64,000 nt of DNA from Streptomyces sp. NBC_00414 (GCF_036038375.1 NZ_CP107935.1:5518001-5582000), one strand, 5' to 3'; shown: positions 16,600 through 26,135, numbered from the stretch's first letter. Program-made: numbers and translations. The notes: generated by a model not told the origin, from the letters alone.

Positions 16600-19500
16600 T
16601 CAGGGCGTGGCTGCCGCGTTGGACTTCTTCTCCGACAGGTGCCCCTGGGGGTCCCGCAGCTCGGACGCGTTCGCCGGATTCCGGAGAAGACGGCGAACCG
16701 CAGGCGCGGGCATCCGGATCACGACCGGACGGGGAAGCGTGAACTCCCTCACCCCAACGGACCGTTGCCCCCCGGGCCCACGCCCCACGACCCGCGCGAC
16801 CACTCGCACATCCAACGTGAACTGCACAAGCACCGACTCCGACTTGGGCTTGTGCAAAGGCATCGACCCGGCGGCGTTCGCCGCCGTATCGGTCGCACTG
16901 CCGGAGCCGTCCGCGTTACCGAGAAGCTGATTCATCCGGAACTCGGTGGCGTTGAGCACGCCCGCCCCACCGATCCCCCGCGCGGACTTGCCGTGCTCGA
17001 CCGACTGCTGGCCGTCCACCCCGGTCGGCCGGGGCGCGTCCAGCCCGCTCTGCGCCACCGTCTCGAAGGTCATCTTGTCGCCGACCCCCAGCACCCGGCC
17101 GCCCCGCAGCCGCGCGTGCAGTGAGGTGCGCAGGTCCTGGCCCCGGACCCCACTCGCGTGCACCGGCGGCAGATCCACTCCGGCGGAGGTCAGCAACGGC
17201 AGCGCCGAGATGAGCCACTCCGTGGAGACCGCCTCCCGCTGGACGTGGGCCGCGGCATCACCCTGCTTGCCGTAACGCTTGCTGCCGCCCGCCTCCCGTA
17301 CGGTGTCGTCGATCAACTTCCGGATGGCCGGCGCCCCTTGGAAGCCGTTGACCTGGGCCTCCATCGGCAGGGCCACCCCGCCCTCGTGCCAGGGGCCCAT
17401 CCGGTCGGCGCGGGCGTCCTCGCGGCCGGGCGCGGCCGTCCGCCCCTGCCGCGGCTGCTCCTGCGCCACGGGCCGCAACTCGTTCAGGGCCGTGAGGTCG
17501 TGCTGCAGGATGCGATGGGTGAGCTGCCGCCCGCTCAGCTGCGCCACGTCCAACCGGCCCTTGGCCGAATGCAGTTCGAGCGACGCCGTGATCGGTACGT
17601 TCATCCGCACCGAGCGCGCCGAGGCCTCGGCGACGGTCTTGACGCCGAGCTGGGCACGCCCGGTGGAGCCGGTCTTCTGCGCGCTGCTGTGCCCGAGCCC
17701 GAGCCCCGCGGCGCCGCCGACGTTCTTCAGCTGGCCGCCGCCGTTCTCGGGCTTCGCGGCCCCGGCGAAGACGGCCTCGACCCCGCGCGCGTCGCTCTTC
17801 TCCCGGCTGCCCGCCCGCTGCGCCACGGCCGAGGTGATGTACTCCAAGTCCCCGAGGCCGTCCGGCGCCGTCCCGGCATAGGTGCCCGGCCCGTCGCGGC
17901 TGACCTTGAACACCGCCCGGTACGGCGTACCGCGGCCGTCCAGCAGCTCCACGGTGACGCCGCCGTCCATCGCCCCGGACAGCAGCCCGGCGGCCCCGTC
18001 CCGGTCGAGCACCCGCAGCAGGCGCTGCACGTTGTCGTTGCGGTCCTTGAGCTGCTGCCGCGGCAGCAGGCGCTCGGCCAGGCTCTTGTCCCGGCGGCCG
18101 AGGCTTGCGCGGAGCTGTTCCAGGAGGGGCACGAAGTCGGGCAGGTCCTCGATCGCACCGAAGCCGAGGGGGAGTCCCTGGGCCAGCCGGGGCTGCGGGG
18201 CGGGGGCGCCGGTCTCCCGGCCGCCCTGCTCGTCGCGCCCGGTGTCGCCGCCCGCGACCGTGCCGGCCGCCTTGCTGCTTCCCGCCTTGCTGCTCTCCGC
18301 CGTGGTCGCCGCCTTCTTCGTCGTCTCCTTCGTCGTCTCCTTCGCGGTCTTCTCCGGCGCCTTCTCCGCCGTCTTCTCGCCCGGTACGCGCAGCTTCGAC
18401 GCCCTCAGCTGGTCCGCGGTGAGCCACACGGCCGCCGCCCCCGGCAGCGTCCGCTCGGACTTCGCCACGTACGGGCCGCCGCCGGTGACCCCGACCTCGG
18501 CGACCATCCGGACCACCAGGTCGCAGTGGACCAGGTACAGGGACCGGGAGCGCGCGGTGTGCGCGTTGCGCTCGACCGTGCCGGCCAGCGTCGACGCCGT
18601 GGAGGAACCCTCGCTCAGGGTGCGGCCCGCCGAGACGCCCTCGCCGGCCCGCCAGTCGGCGCCGTGCTGCATGCCCACGACACCGGCCTGCACCGACGTG
18701 CTCGTGGTGTCGGACTCCTGCCCGGTGGCCTGGTGGCCGCCCAGGACGAAGCTCTCCGTACCGGGCCCCGTGGCCCGGTGCACGACCTTCGGGTTGGCCA
18801 GCGCGAACCGCGTACCCACCGCGCCGGTCAGCCCGGCCGTCCGGCGCGGGTACCGCAGGTTCTTCACGACCCAGCCCGAGGAGACGGCCTGCCGCAGGGC
18901 GGCCGTGACGGCCTGTGGACTGAACCGCTCCTCGATCGCGAGCCGCGGCGCGAGGCCCTCGGTGGCCAGGGCCTTGTCCTCGCGGAGCGTCCTGTTGCGG
19001 GCGGCGGCCCCGGCCAGCAGCTCGAACGCGAGGTCCCGGATCGGCTGCCCGTCGCCGAGGGTCTCCACCAGCGTCCAGTCCCGTACCCGCCGCGAGGCCA
19101 TCGCCCGCGGTTCCATGCCCGCGAGGTCGCCGATGCCCTCGGCTGCGAACGTCCGCTGCGGCGGCCCGTGTCCGGCCGTCCGGGCCGCGACGGAGGCGTC
19201 CAGCCGCTGCTTCTCGTCGGTGTCCATCGTGAACCCGGCCGGGGTCAGCAGGCGTACGTCCTGGTCCTCCACGTCGACCGTGCCGATGTGCCTCGCCTCG
19301 GGCACGCCCCGGCCCGGCAGGCCCGGCGTCAGGGTGCGCTTGGCCTTGCGCTCGCGCGAGGTCATGGTGACGTCCACGTCGAGGTGCAGGGAACCGCTGA
19401 AGGCGGCGGCGTCCTCGGAGCCGTTGGTCAGGATGTCCGAGCGGGTCGTCGGGCCGCCCTGGCCGCGCCGCGCGCCGGTCTTCGTCCGGTCGGCCCGCAC

Positions 19501-22026
19501 CGAGGCGTTCAGCGCGGAGGGGATGATCCGGAACTGGCCGAGCACCATGCCGCCGACCGACCGCGAACTGGAGCGCCCGCTCTGGGCGTTGCTGGTGACT
19601 CCGGCGTGGCTGCGCACGAGCCAGTCCTTGACGTCACCGGCGTACGTGGTGCTGTCGAGGCGGCCGGTGACCTTGATCTGCACATCGTGCGCGTGCATCC
19701 GGGACTTGCGCCGCATCCGTACGCGGATGCCGCTGGAGAGCAACTGGTCCTTGTTGACGGCCAGGTTGGTGTCCGACAGGACGGTCAGCAGCTCGCGGTA
19801 GTTGGTCCGCTGCGCCTCCGCCTCCTCGGGGCTGGTCCTCCCGGGCTCCCGTCCGGCGCCGAAGGCCGGCAGATAGCCGGCCAGCTGCGGGTCGGTGGCG
19901 AAGAGCCGCTGGACGCCGGAGAGCAGGGGGCCGGTGTCCAGCTGGCTGATCGCGACGCTCGACCCCATGGCCCCGAAGGGCAGATGGCGCTCGACGTCAG
20001 GCGCGGCCTCCTCGGACGTGACACCGGAGGCCGCCTCCTTCCCCTTGGCCTTTCCGGAGTCGGAGCCCTTCGCGGGAGCGGCCTTCGGCTTCTTGACCAT
20101 CTCGTCCGCGGTCACGCCCGACGGCAGCGGCAGCCCGAGTGCCTGCGCCTCGTCGGACCGCAGGCTCAGCCACACGTCCATCGAGTGGGTGGCCGTCCGG
20201 TTGCCCATCCGCGCCTTCATCGCGGGCGAGAGCGGCCCGGTGCCCTCGACGGTGAGCATCACCGTGCCCCGGTAGAGCACCTTGTCGCCGCGGACCTCGG
20301 CGCCCTGGCGGCTGGACACCGTCTGCTCCGACACGGTGAAGCGCGCGCTCTTCGCCCCGAAGGTCGGCATGGCCGTGGCACGTACCGCCGCGGCGTTCGC
20401 CAGCACCCCGAACCCGATGGCGGGGCCCACCCCGAAGGTGCCGCCGCGGCCCTTGCCCGCGGTGTCCGTCACCGAGTGCTGCGCCTGCTGATGCGTACGC
20501 AGCTGGGTCCTGCCGATCTTCCACGCGGGCGTCATCGAGCCGATGGCGGCACGCATCCGGTACGTACCCACCGCGCTGCCGTCCTTGGCGGTCAGGTCCT
20601 CGCCGACGACCTCCTGGCGCAGCAGCCGGGGCATGTCCTCAAGGACGGTGGTGGTGGAGGTGGCCTCGTACAGGCGGGCGCGGCCCGGGGCGCCCGGCGA
20701 GGTCAGCGAGGGGTGCAGCACCGAACGGACCTTGTCGAACAGGCCGTTGCCGCCCTGGTGCGGGGCGGCGGTGTCGGTGACCGCGACCGGGGCCAGGCTG
20801 TCGGCCCGCGCGACCTTCCTCGCGGTGCGCGCGGTCAGCCGCGTCGACGGCTGGGGCGTACCGCCGGAAGCGGAGGCGGAGGCGGGGACCAGGTGCTCGG
20901 TCGGGACGCGCATGGTGAGCGTGCCCGTACCGCTGAACGACTTCACCTCGGGGGCGTCCTGCTTCTTGATCCGTACGCCGTACCGGACCTGGCGGAGCAG
21001 TTCCACGGAGCCCTTGTCGCTGCGCAGGACGCGCGGTTCGGCCACGCTCTTCTGGGTGCGGGACTCCCGCGCGGACTGGAACGGCTGGGCGTTCGCCATG
21101 ACCGCGCCGCCGAGCCAGACACCGGGCACGACCGGCGCGAGCCCGAAGGCCATCAGACCGGCACCGTGGCTCGCGGAGTTGCCGGCCGTGTGGCCCGCGG
21201 TGGCCTGGGTGTTGTGCTGCATGTCCACCTTGGTGGCGGCGCCCTCGGCCTCCCGGGCCATCGCGGCGCGGGCCGCCGCCCGGTCTCCGGCGCGTTTCGC
21301 GTTTTCGGCGCGTGCCTTCAGCACGTCCGCGGGGACGAAGGTCTCGGGCCGCTCGCCGGGGGCGGCGGAGACGGTGACGGTGACGTCGTACCAGTCCTTG
21401 CCGTCCGCGCCCGCCACGGAGAAGGCGCGGCCCTGCCCGTAGAAGGTCTCCGGCCGTCCGGCCAGCTCCTCCTTGATCTCGGCGACGGTCCCGTCGGAGC
21501 GTCCGATCGCGGCGGCCAGCGCGGTGCCCACGATCTCGTGGCCGGTCGGCTGCCGCGCCGTGGACAGCCCGGCCGCCGTCAGGTCCCGCAGATACGGCGG
21601 CAGGCCCAGCGGCTCCGGTTCGGGGGCGCTCTCCTCGCCCTCCGCGATGCTGGGCAGCACGGACCGCAGACGGGTGGCGGGGGCGTGCTCGGGCAGTTCC
21701 CCGATGGACGAAAGACCGGCGGATCCGGGCCGCTGCGCGGTGCGCGAGGGGCCCGCGACCGTGCGGCTCGCCTCTCCCGGCGGGGCGCCGAGGAGGCCGG
21801 CCCGGTGCGGATTCCTGCCGTGCGGGGCCCCGGAACCGCGCAGTGCCTTGGACGCCGCCGTGTTCCCCGCGCTCTGCTGCAGCGCGAGCATCGCGCGCGG
21901 CGCCGGGGCGCCCGGTGCGGAGGACCGGGCCGGCGAACCGGGTAAGGAGGGCTGGACCACCGGGCCGCGGGCAGCCGTCTCAGGAGCCTTGCCCTTGTCG
22001 TTCGACGCCTGCCGCTGTCTGCGCAC
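16600..22026 (-). CDS. 1,808-residue eCIS-cluster protein of unknown function
   Basis: I do not recognise a family. It starts with GTG (product MRRQRQASNDKGK) and has a disordered ~140-residue N-terminus containing LALQQSAGNTAASKAL, close to a motif in the DUF4157 protein. The rest is a succession of beta-rich stretches that recur about five times: a Gly/Ala-rich segment with many Ser/Thr, a strand pair with R-x-Y-V/T patterns, then an LPG/LP turn leading to 'V-L/W-L' strands and an LGL or LRV end. A Lys/Thr/Glu repeat (KTAKETTKETTKKAATT) lies near residue 1210. It has no signal peptide, membrane helix or catalytic motif I can name. Its place beside the ATPase suggests a large cargo or structural protein. 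Confidence 0.75.
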   Translation of the reverse strand: MRRQRQASNDKGKAPETAARGPVVQPSLPGSPARSSAPGAPAPRAMLALQQSAGNTAASKALRGSGAPHGRNPHRAGLLGAPPGEASRTVAGPSRTAQRPGSAGLSSIGELPEHAPATRLRSVLPSIAEGEESAPEPEPLGLPPYLRDLTAAGLSTARQPTGHEIVGTALAAAIGRSDGTVAEIKEELAGRPETFYGQGRAFSVAGADGKDWYDVTVTVSAAPGERPETFVPADVLKARAENAKRAGDRAAARAAMAREAEGAATKVDMQHNTQATAGHTAGNSASHGAGLMAFGLAPVVPGVWLGGAVMANAQPFQSARESRTQKSVAEPRVLRSDKGSVELLRQVRYGVRIKKQDAPEVKSFSGTGTLTMRVPTEHLVPASASASGGTPQPSTRLTARTARKVARADSLAPVAVTDTAAPHQGGNGLFDKVRSVLHPSLTSPGAPGRARLYEATSTTTVLEDMPRLLRQEVVGEDLTAKDGSAVGTYRMRAAIGSMTPAWKIGRTQLRTHQQAQHSVTDTAGKGRGGTFGVGPAIGFGVLANAAAVRATAMPTFGAKSARFTVSEQTVSSRQGAEVRGDKVLYRGTVMLTVEGTGPLSPAMKARMGNRTATHSMDVWLSLRSDEAQALGLPLPSGVTADEMVKKPKAAPAKGSDSGKAKGKEAASGVTSEEAAPDVERHLPFGAMGSSVAISQLDTGPLLSGVQRLFATDPQLAGYLPAFGAGREPGRTSPEEAEAQRTNYRELLTVLSDTNLAVNKDQLLSSGIRVRMRRKSRMHAHDVQIKVTGRLDSTTYAGDVKDWLVRSHAGVTSNAQSGRSSSRSVGGMVLGQFRIIPSALNASVRADRTKTGARRGQGGPTTRSDILTNGSEDAAAFSGSLHLDVDVTMTSRERKAKRTLTPGLPGRGVPEARHIGTVDVEDQDVRLLTPAGFTMDTDEKQRLDASVAARTAGHGPPQRTFAAEGIGDLAGMEPRAMASRRVRDWTLVETLGDGQPIRDLAFELLAGAAARNRTLREDKALATEGLAPRLAIEERFSPQAVTAALRQAVSSGWVVKNLRYPRRTAGLTGAVGTRFALANPKVVHRATGPGTESFVLGGHQATGQESDTTSTSVQAGVVGMQHGADWRAGEGVSAGRTLSEGSSTASTLAGTVERNAHTARSRSLYLVHCDLVVRMVAEVGVTGGGPYVAKSERTLPGAAAVWLTADQLRASKLRVPGEKTAEKAPEKTAKETTKETTKKAATTAESSKAGSSKAAGTVAGGDTGRDEQGGRETGAPAPQPRLAQGLPLGFGAIEDLPDFVPLLEQLRASLGRRDKSLAERLLPRQQLKDRNDNVQRLLRVLDRDGAAGLLSGAMDGGVTVELLDGRGTPYRAVFKVSRDGPGTYAGTAPDGLGDLEYITSAVAQRAGSREKSDARGVEAVFAGAAKPENGGGQLKNVGGAAGLGLGHSSAQKTGSTGRAQLGVKTVAEASARSVRMNVPITASLELHSAKGRLDVAQLSGRQLTHRILQHDLTALNELRPVAQEQPRQGRTAAPGREDARADRMGPWHEGGVALPMEAQVNGFQGAPAIRKLIDDTVREAGGSKRYGKQGDAAAHVQREAVSTEWLISALPLLTSAGVDLPPVHASGVRGQDLRTSLHARLRGGRVLGVGDKMTFETVAQSGLDAPRPTGVDGQQSVEHGKSARGIGGAGVLNATEFRMNQLLGNADGSGSATDTAANAAGSMPLHKPKSESVLVQFTLDVRVVARVVGRGPGGQRSVGVREFTLPRPVVIRMPAPAVRRLLRNPANASELRDPQGHLSEKKSNAAATP

Positions 22027-22212
22027 AGTGAGCCGTCCCCACCACGGGGCAACCCCGCACGTCAGTTCCGTTCCGGATCCGTCCGTGAGGCAGCGTAACC
22101 ACTGTGAAGGGTGGGAAAGGGCAGGTCACATGGGGTGTCAGCCGATCGAGGCCCGCAGCTCACCGGGGGGTCGGCCGCAGTTCATCCACGCGTCACACGG
22201 GCGCCGGAACGG

Positions 22213-24303
22213 CTACCAGTTGCCCTCGCCGGGGACCAGCCGGCCCGCCTTGCGGTACTCCCGCTCGGCGCCCTCGCGCAGGTCCGCCGTCGTGACGGGG
22301 GCGCCGCGTCCGGCGGCCGCGTAGGCGGCGGTGACGACCGCGCTGCGGATCGAGCCGCCCGCCAGTTCGAAGTCGCGGGCGACCGCCGAGGGGTCGGTGT
22401 CCTCCGCGCACGGCACCGCGGACAGGCTGTGCCGCCACAGGGCCAGGCGCTGGCCGGAGTCGGGGAACGGGAAGTCGACCACCATGTCCAGGCGCCGGGT
22501 GAACGCCTCGTCGATGTTGGCGCGCAGGTTGGTGGTGAGCAGCGCGATGCCGTCGAAGGACTCCAGCCGCTGGAGCAGGTAGGCGCTCTCCATGTTGGCG
22601 TACTTGTCGTGGGAGTCCTTGACCTCGGAGCGCTTGCCGAAGACCGCGTCCGCCTCGTCGAAGAGCAGCACCGCGTCCGTGCGGTCGGCCTCGGTGAAGA
22701 TCCGCTCCAGGTTCTTCTCGGTCTCGCCCACGAACTTGTCGACGATCGAGGAGAGCTGCACCACGTAGAGGTCCAGGCCCAGTTCGGCGGCGACGACCTC
22801 GGCCGACAGGGTCTTGCCGGTGCCGGAGTCCCCCGCGAAGAGCCCGAGGACCCCGCGGCCCCGGCCGCCGCCGGCGCTGAGCCGCCAGTCGCCGAGGACC
22901 TGGTCGCGGTGGCGGGCCCGCAGGGCCAGTTCGTGCAACTGCACGAGGGGCTTGTCGGGCAGGACGAGGTCCTCCCAGCCCACGTCGGGCCGGATCCTGC
23001 GGGCATGCCGCTCCAGGCCCGAGGCGGACTGCTGCCGCGCCGCGAGCCGCAGATGGGCGGCGGTCAGCGGGGTGCCGTCGAAGACGGCGAGGCTCTCGGC
23101 GGCGTACGCGGCCCGCAGGATGCGGTCGCCGCCCAGCCGGTAGGGGGCCACGGTGGCCGCGAGGTCGAAGCCGGGCTCCTGGCGCAGGGCGGCCGACCAG
23201 ACGTCCACCGCGCCGGCCCGTTGCCGGGGCGCGTCGAGGACCAGCGGGTCGTGCTCGCACCACTGCGGGTCGTACGGCCGCGACCCGGTGAGCAGCACCG
23301 GCACGCCGGAGTGCGCCAGGGCCCGTACGAGCGGGCCGGGCTGCTCCGGCAGGGCGGACGCGACGACGGCGGCGTCCCGCAGCCGGGCCTCACGCAGGAG
23401 TTCGGGTACGCGGTCCTCGGGGCCCGTGAAGTGCATGGCCTCGTACCCGGCGGCGCGCAGGGCGGCGGCGGCACCGGCGAGCCCGTCGCCATCGCGGTGT
23501 TCGCGCAGATAGACGGTGAGGGGCGCGGTGCTCAGCCGGTCGGCCAGCTTGGCGGTGAACTCGTCGTCGTGCGAGGGCGCGGCGGTCACGAGCGGGTGGA
23601 CGTGGCCGACGAGGGCGGGGTCCAGGGTGTCGTCGCCGAGCAGATGCGCGATCAGCCGGTCGGGTACGCGCAACGACCGGCTGAGGAAGGGACGTTCGGG
23701 ATCCTCGACGCTCAGCAGGCCGAGCGCGGTCAGCGGCGCCGAGGGGTGGAAGCGGGCCCGCGCCCCGGCGAAGTGCACGGGCAGCCCGCACAGGTCGAGG
23801 GCGAGCCCGGTGGTGGCCCGGCGCCTGCTGACGTCGTCGTTGAGGTACCCGTACAGCGACTCGAAGGAGCGCTCCAGGTCGGGTGCGAGGGCGATGAGCA
23901 GGATCCGGAAGTCCAGCTCGGTGAGCCCGAGACGCACCGCCAGCAGCTCCAGCCGGTCGGCACCCGGCGGCCGGCCGTCTTCCTCCCTGTCTCCGTCCCC
24001 GTCCCCGTCTCCCTCTCCTTCTTCGCCGTGCACGTCCCCAGCCTCATGCCCGTCCCCGTCCCCGTGCCTGTCCCCGTCCTCGTGCCCGTCTTCCGGGCCG
24101 TCCTCGAAGGCGGAGGTGTACGAGACCGTCACGGGCCCGAGAAGGTGCCGTACGGCCTCGTCGGAGAGGTACAGGCCGCGCAGCGGATCGCCCGCCGTGG
24201 GGTCGCCCGAGGCGCGCTCGTCGACCAACTCGGCCACACGGTCGCGCAGTCGGGCCAGGCGGAGCAGGAGCATGTCGGACGTGAGGGGGACGTGAGCGGT
24301 CAC
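22213..24303 (-). CDS. eCIS AAA+ ATPase (Cis15/Afp15 type)
   Basis: A 696-residue protein starting with GTG that overlaps the cap-gene stop (GTGA). The N-terminal ~440 residues are the family-specific region. Residues ~484-493 are Walker A (GDSGTGKT), ~543-553 Walker B (LLFDEADAVF), followed by a TNLRANIDEAFTRRLD sensor/arginine-finger segment. This matches the Afp15/Pvc15 ATPases that are needed for particle assembly or cargo loading. Residues 66-114 form an unusual acidic Asp/Gly/His/Glu-rich insert. The stop is 186 bases from the start of the 1,808-residue gene. Confidence 0.92.
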   Translation of the reverse strand: MTAHVPLTSDMLLLRLARLRDRVAELVDERASGDPTAGDPLRGLYLSDEAVRHLLGPVTVSYTSAFEDGPEDGHEDGDRHGDGDGHEAGDVHGEEGEGDGDGDGDREEDGRPPGADRLELLAVRLGLTELDFRILLIALAPDLERSFESLYGYLNDDVSRRRATTGLALDLCGLPVHFAGARARFHPSAPLTALGLLSVEDPERPFLSRSLRVPDRLIAHLLGDDTLDPALVGHVHPLVTAAPSHDDEFTAKLADRLSTAPLTVYLREHRDGDGLAGAAAALRAAGYEAMHFTGPEDRVPELLREARLRDAAVVASALPEQPGPLVRALAHSGVPVLLTGSRPYDPQWCEHDPLVLDAPRQRAGAVDVWSAALRQEPGFDLAATVAPYRLGGDRILRAAYAAESLAVFDGTPLTAAHLRLAARQQSASGLERHARRIRPDVGWEDLVLPDKPLVQLHELALRARHRDQVLGDWRLSAGGGRGRGVLGLFAGDSGTGKTLSAEVVAAELGLDLYVVQLSSIVDKFVGETEKNLERIFTEADRTDAVLLFDEADAVFGKRSEVKDSHDKYANMESAYLLQRLESFDGIALLTTNLRANIDEAFTRRLDMVVDFPFPDSGQRLALWRHSLSAVPCAEDTDPSAVARDFELAGGSIRSAVVTAAYAAAGRGAPVTTADLREGAEREYRKAGRLVPGEGNW

Positions 24304-25031
24304 TTCTGCCGTTCTCCGGTGTTCTGCCGGTCCGCGGTGTTCTCCCGCTCACCGGTGTTCTCGCGTCGGCCGCTGTCCCCGCGGTCGTCGGGGGCCAGCG
24401 GTGAGGACCTGAGGTGCCGTGGCTGGTGCCTGCGTTCCTGCGAGCCCTCCAGCGTGCCGTCCATGCCGCGCACGCGCACACCCGCGCCCTCCGTGACCGG
24501 GGGACCGGCGTCGTACTCGGGGAAGGCCGGGAAGGGCGCCGTGACGACGAGGTCCAGGGACGGTTTGAGTTCGCCGCCCATCGCGGACCAGATCTCGGCG
24601 AGCGACCGGGACTCGGTGTGCAGCCCCGCCACCGTGAGCGGGATGGACAGGCCCAGCGCGCCCAGCGGGCCCGGCAGTTCACTGGCGGGCATCAGTTCGT
24701 GGGGCAGCAGGGTCGCCAACGCCGCGGACAGCAGCCGGTGTTCGTCCTGGGGCTGCTTGGTCCACGCGGTGACCAGGTAGGACAGCCGGAACCAGCGGGG
24801 CGGCTGACGACGGCGTACGACGATGTCGCGCTCGTCGCGGACGGCGGTGTGGCCGCGCTGGCGCCGGGAGACGTCCTCGCGGATGTCGTACAAGTAGGTG
24901 TTGATGGTCGGCGCGTTGCGCCGGGCCGCCCAGTCGCGGGTCGGCGCCTCGAAGGAGATGTCGATGCCGGACCCGGCCAGCGCACCGCCCCCGAGCAGCC
25001 GCTTGAGGACCTCGTCCACCTCGTGGATCAC
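24300..25031 (-). CDS. eCIS cap/terminator protein, DUF4255 (Pvc16 N-terminal type)
   Basis: A 243-residue protein beginning with GTG in GCGACGGTGATCCACG, with GGGCGGGAG upstream; an in-frame extension to 25,262 has no typical domain and is left out. Family landmarks are IHEVDEVLKRLL at the start, APTINTYLYDIREDVSRR, the PPRWFRLSYLVTAW segment, QDEHRLLSAAL, and a C-terminal LDLVVTAPF. DUF4255 is the N-terminal domain of Pvc16/Afp16, which caps the tube and sheath and sets their end. Its stop overlaps the ATPase start. The C-terminus is Arg/Gln/His-rich. Confidence 0.88.
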   Translation of the reverse strand: MIHEVDEVLKRLLGGGALAGSGIDISFEAPTRDWAARRNAPTINTYLYDIREDVSRRQRGHTAVRDERDIVVRRRQPPRWFRLSYLVTAWTKQPQDEHRLLSAALATLLPHELMPASELPGPLGALGLSIPLTVAGLHTESRSLAEIWSAMGGELKPSLDLVVTAPFPAFPEYDAGPPVTEGAGVRVRGMDGTLEGSQERRHQPRHLRSSPLAPDDRGDSGRRENTGERENTADRQNTGERQK

Positions 25032-25224
25032 CGTCGCGCTCCCGCCCTGCCGTGCCTCGCCGTGCCGTACCGCCGCCGGATGACGGCGCGGCTGTCCCGC
25101 GGCGACACCGGAACCGCTGTCGTAACCGATCGTGCCTGTGGAGGCTCCGTCTCCGCAGGCACGCCGGGGACGACCGGCGGGCAGAGAGTGCTGCCCCCGC
25201 GTCCGTCGCCGGCTGCCCGTTCGA

Positions 25225-25893
25225 TCAGATGTAGCCTTCGCGCAGGGCATGTGCCACCGCATGCGCCCGGTTGCGCAGATGCAGTCGGGTGGTGAGCCCG
25301 TGCATCACGTTCTTGACGGTCCGTTCGGAGTAGGACAGCTTGCTGGCGATCTCTCCGGTGTCGAGCCCCTCGGCGACGAGTCTGAGCACATCCACCTCAC
25401 GCGGTGCGAGCCCCGAGGACGGGGCACCGGGATGGCTGCTCGCTGTGCGGTGCAGCGAACCGACCTGGCTGATCAGCCGGCCGAGCAGATCGGCGGGCAG
25501 GTCCCCGTCACCCCGTGAGGCCGCGACGACGGCCTGCACCAGCCGGTGCGCGGTGGCCTCGTGGCGCCACACGATGGCGCCGACCCCGCACTCGATGACG
25601 TCGAGCAGTTCGGTCTCGCGGATCATGCTCACCACGAGGACGGCGCGGGCGCCCTCGCTGCGCACCAGTCTGCGCAGCCGGGAGAGCGCGTTCTCGTCCA
25701 GCGTCTCGCTGATCAGCAGTGCGACCGTGTCCGGTCCGGTCTCGGTCTCCTCGCGGAGGTCGATCACCGGGTGCTGCCGCAGCTGGCTGAGTGCCCCCTC
25801 CTTGGTGATCGGGTCCGAGGCGTGTACCGCCACCGGTATTCGGGACTCGGGCTCTGCCGTGCCCGGAGCCGCGGTCCCAAATGAGCTGCGCAA
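25225..25893 (-). CDS. LuxR-type regulator at the eCIS locus
   Basis: A 222-residue protein with TTG start preceded by AGGGGAG. Residues ~20-130 have the length and alternating pattern of a NarL receiver, but the phospho-acceptor strand reads ALLISETLDEN without the usual Asp at its end. Residues ~160-222 are a LuxR/GerE helix-turn-helix (LAPREVDVLRLVAEGL, then SERTVKNVMHGL). It lies immediately upstream of and co-oriented with the cap/ATPase operon, so it probably regulates the particle genes. An atypical receiver would suggest control without phosphorylation. It could instead control the divergent LAL gene. Confidence 0.82.
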   Translation of the reverse strand: MRSSFGTAAPGTAEPESRIPVAVHASDPITKEGALSQLRQHPVIDLREETETGPDTVALLISETLDENALSRLRRLVRSEGARAVLVVSMIRETELLDVIECGVGAIVWRHEATAHRLVQAVVAASRGDGDLPADLLGRLISQVGSLHRTASSHPGAPSSGLAPREVDVLRLVAEGLDTGEIASKLSYSERTVKNVMHGLTTRLHLRNRAHAVAHALREGYI

Positions 25894-26135
25894 CGGACTC
25901 CCCTATGTTCACGAGCCCGTCACCTCTGTGGCGTCCGTGACAGGCGTGCAGTCATCACACTTCTGGGGGCCGCGCGTTCGGCGCAATCGTGGAGCACCAC
26001 GAGACACACCACGAGATCGGAAACCTGATCGGAAACGACGTTGCATAAATGACAGTGGGTCATCTCACGCAACGGGAGCGACCTGTTCCGCCGTCCCACA
26101 CAGTGGGCCGCACCACGGCCGCGAGGGAGGCAGGG

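Noticed and set aside
17158..21945. Very long open frame on the plus strand opposite the 1,808-residue gene
   Set aside because: It is a product of high third-position GC. Codon phase, start sites and spacing to neighbours favour the minus-strand gene; the plus product is Arg/Gly/Val-rich without domains.
1..25031. Prophage interpretation of the tail-like genes
   Set aside because: No capsid, portal, terminase, integrase or lysis genes are present within the cluster, while DUF4157, an AAA+ ATPase and a DUF4255 cap mark an eCIS.
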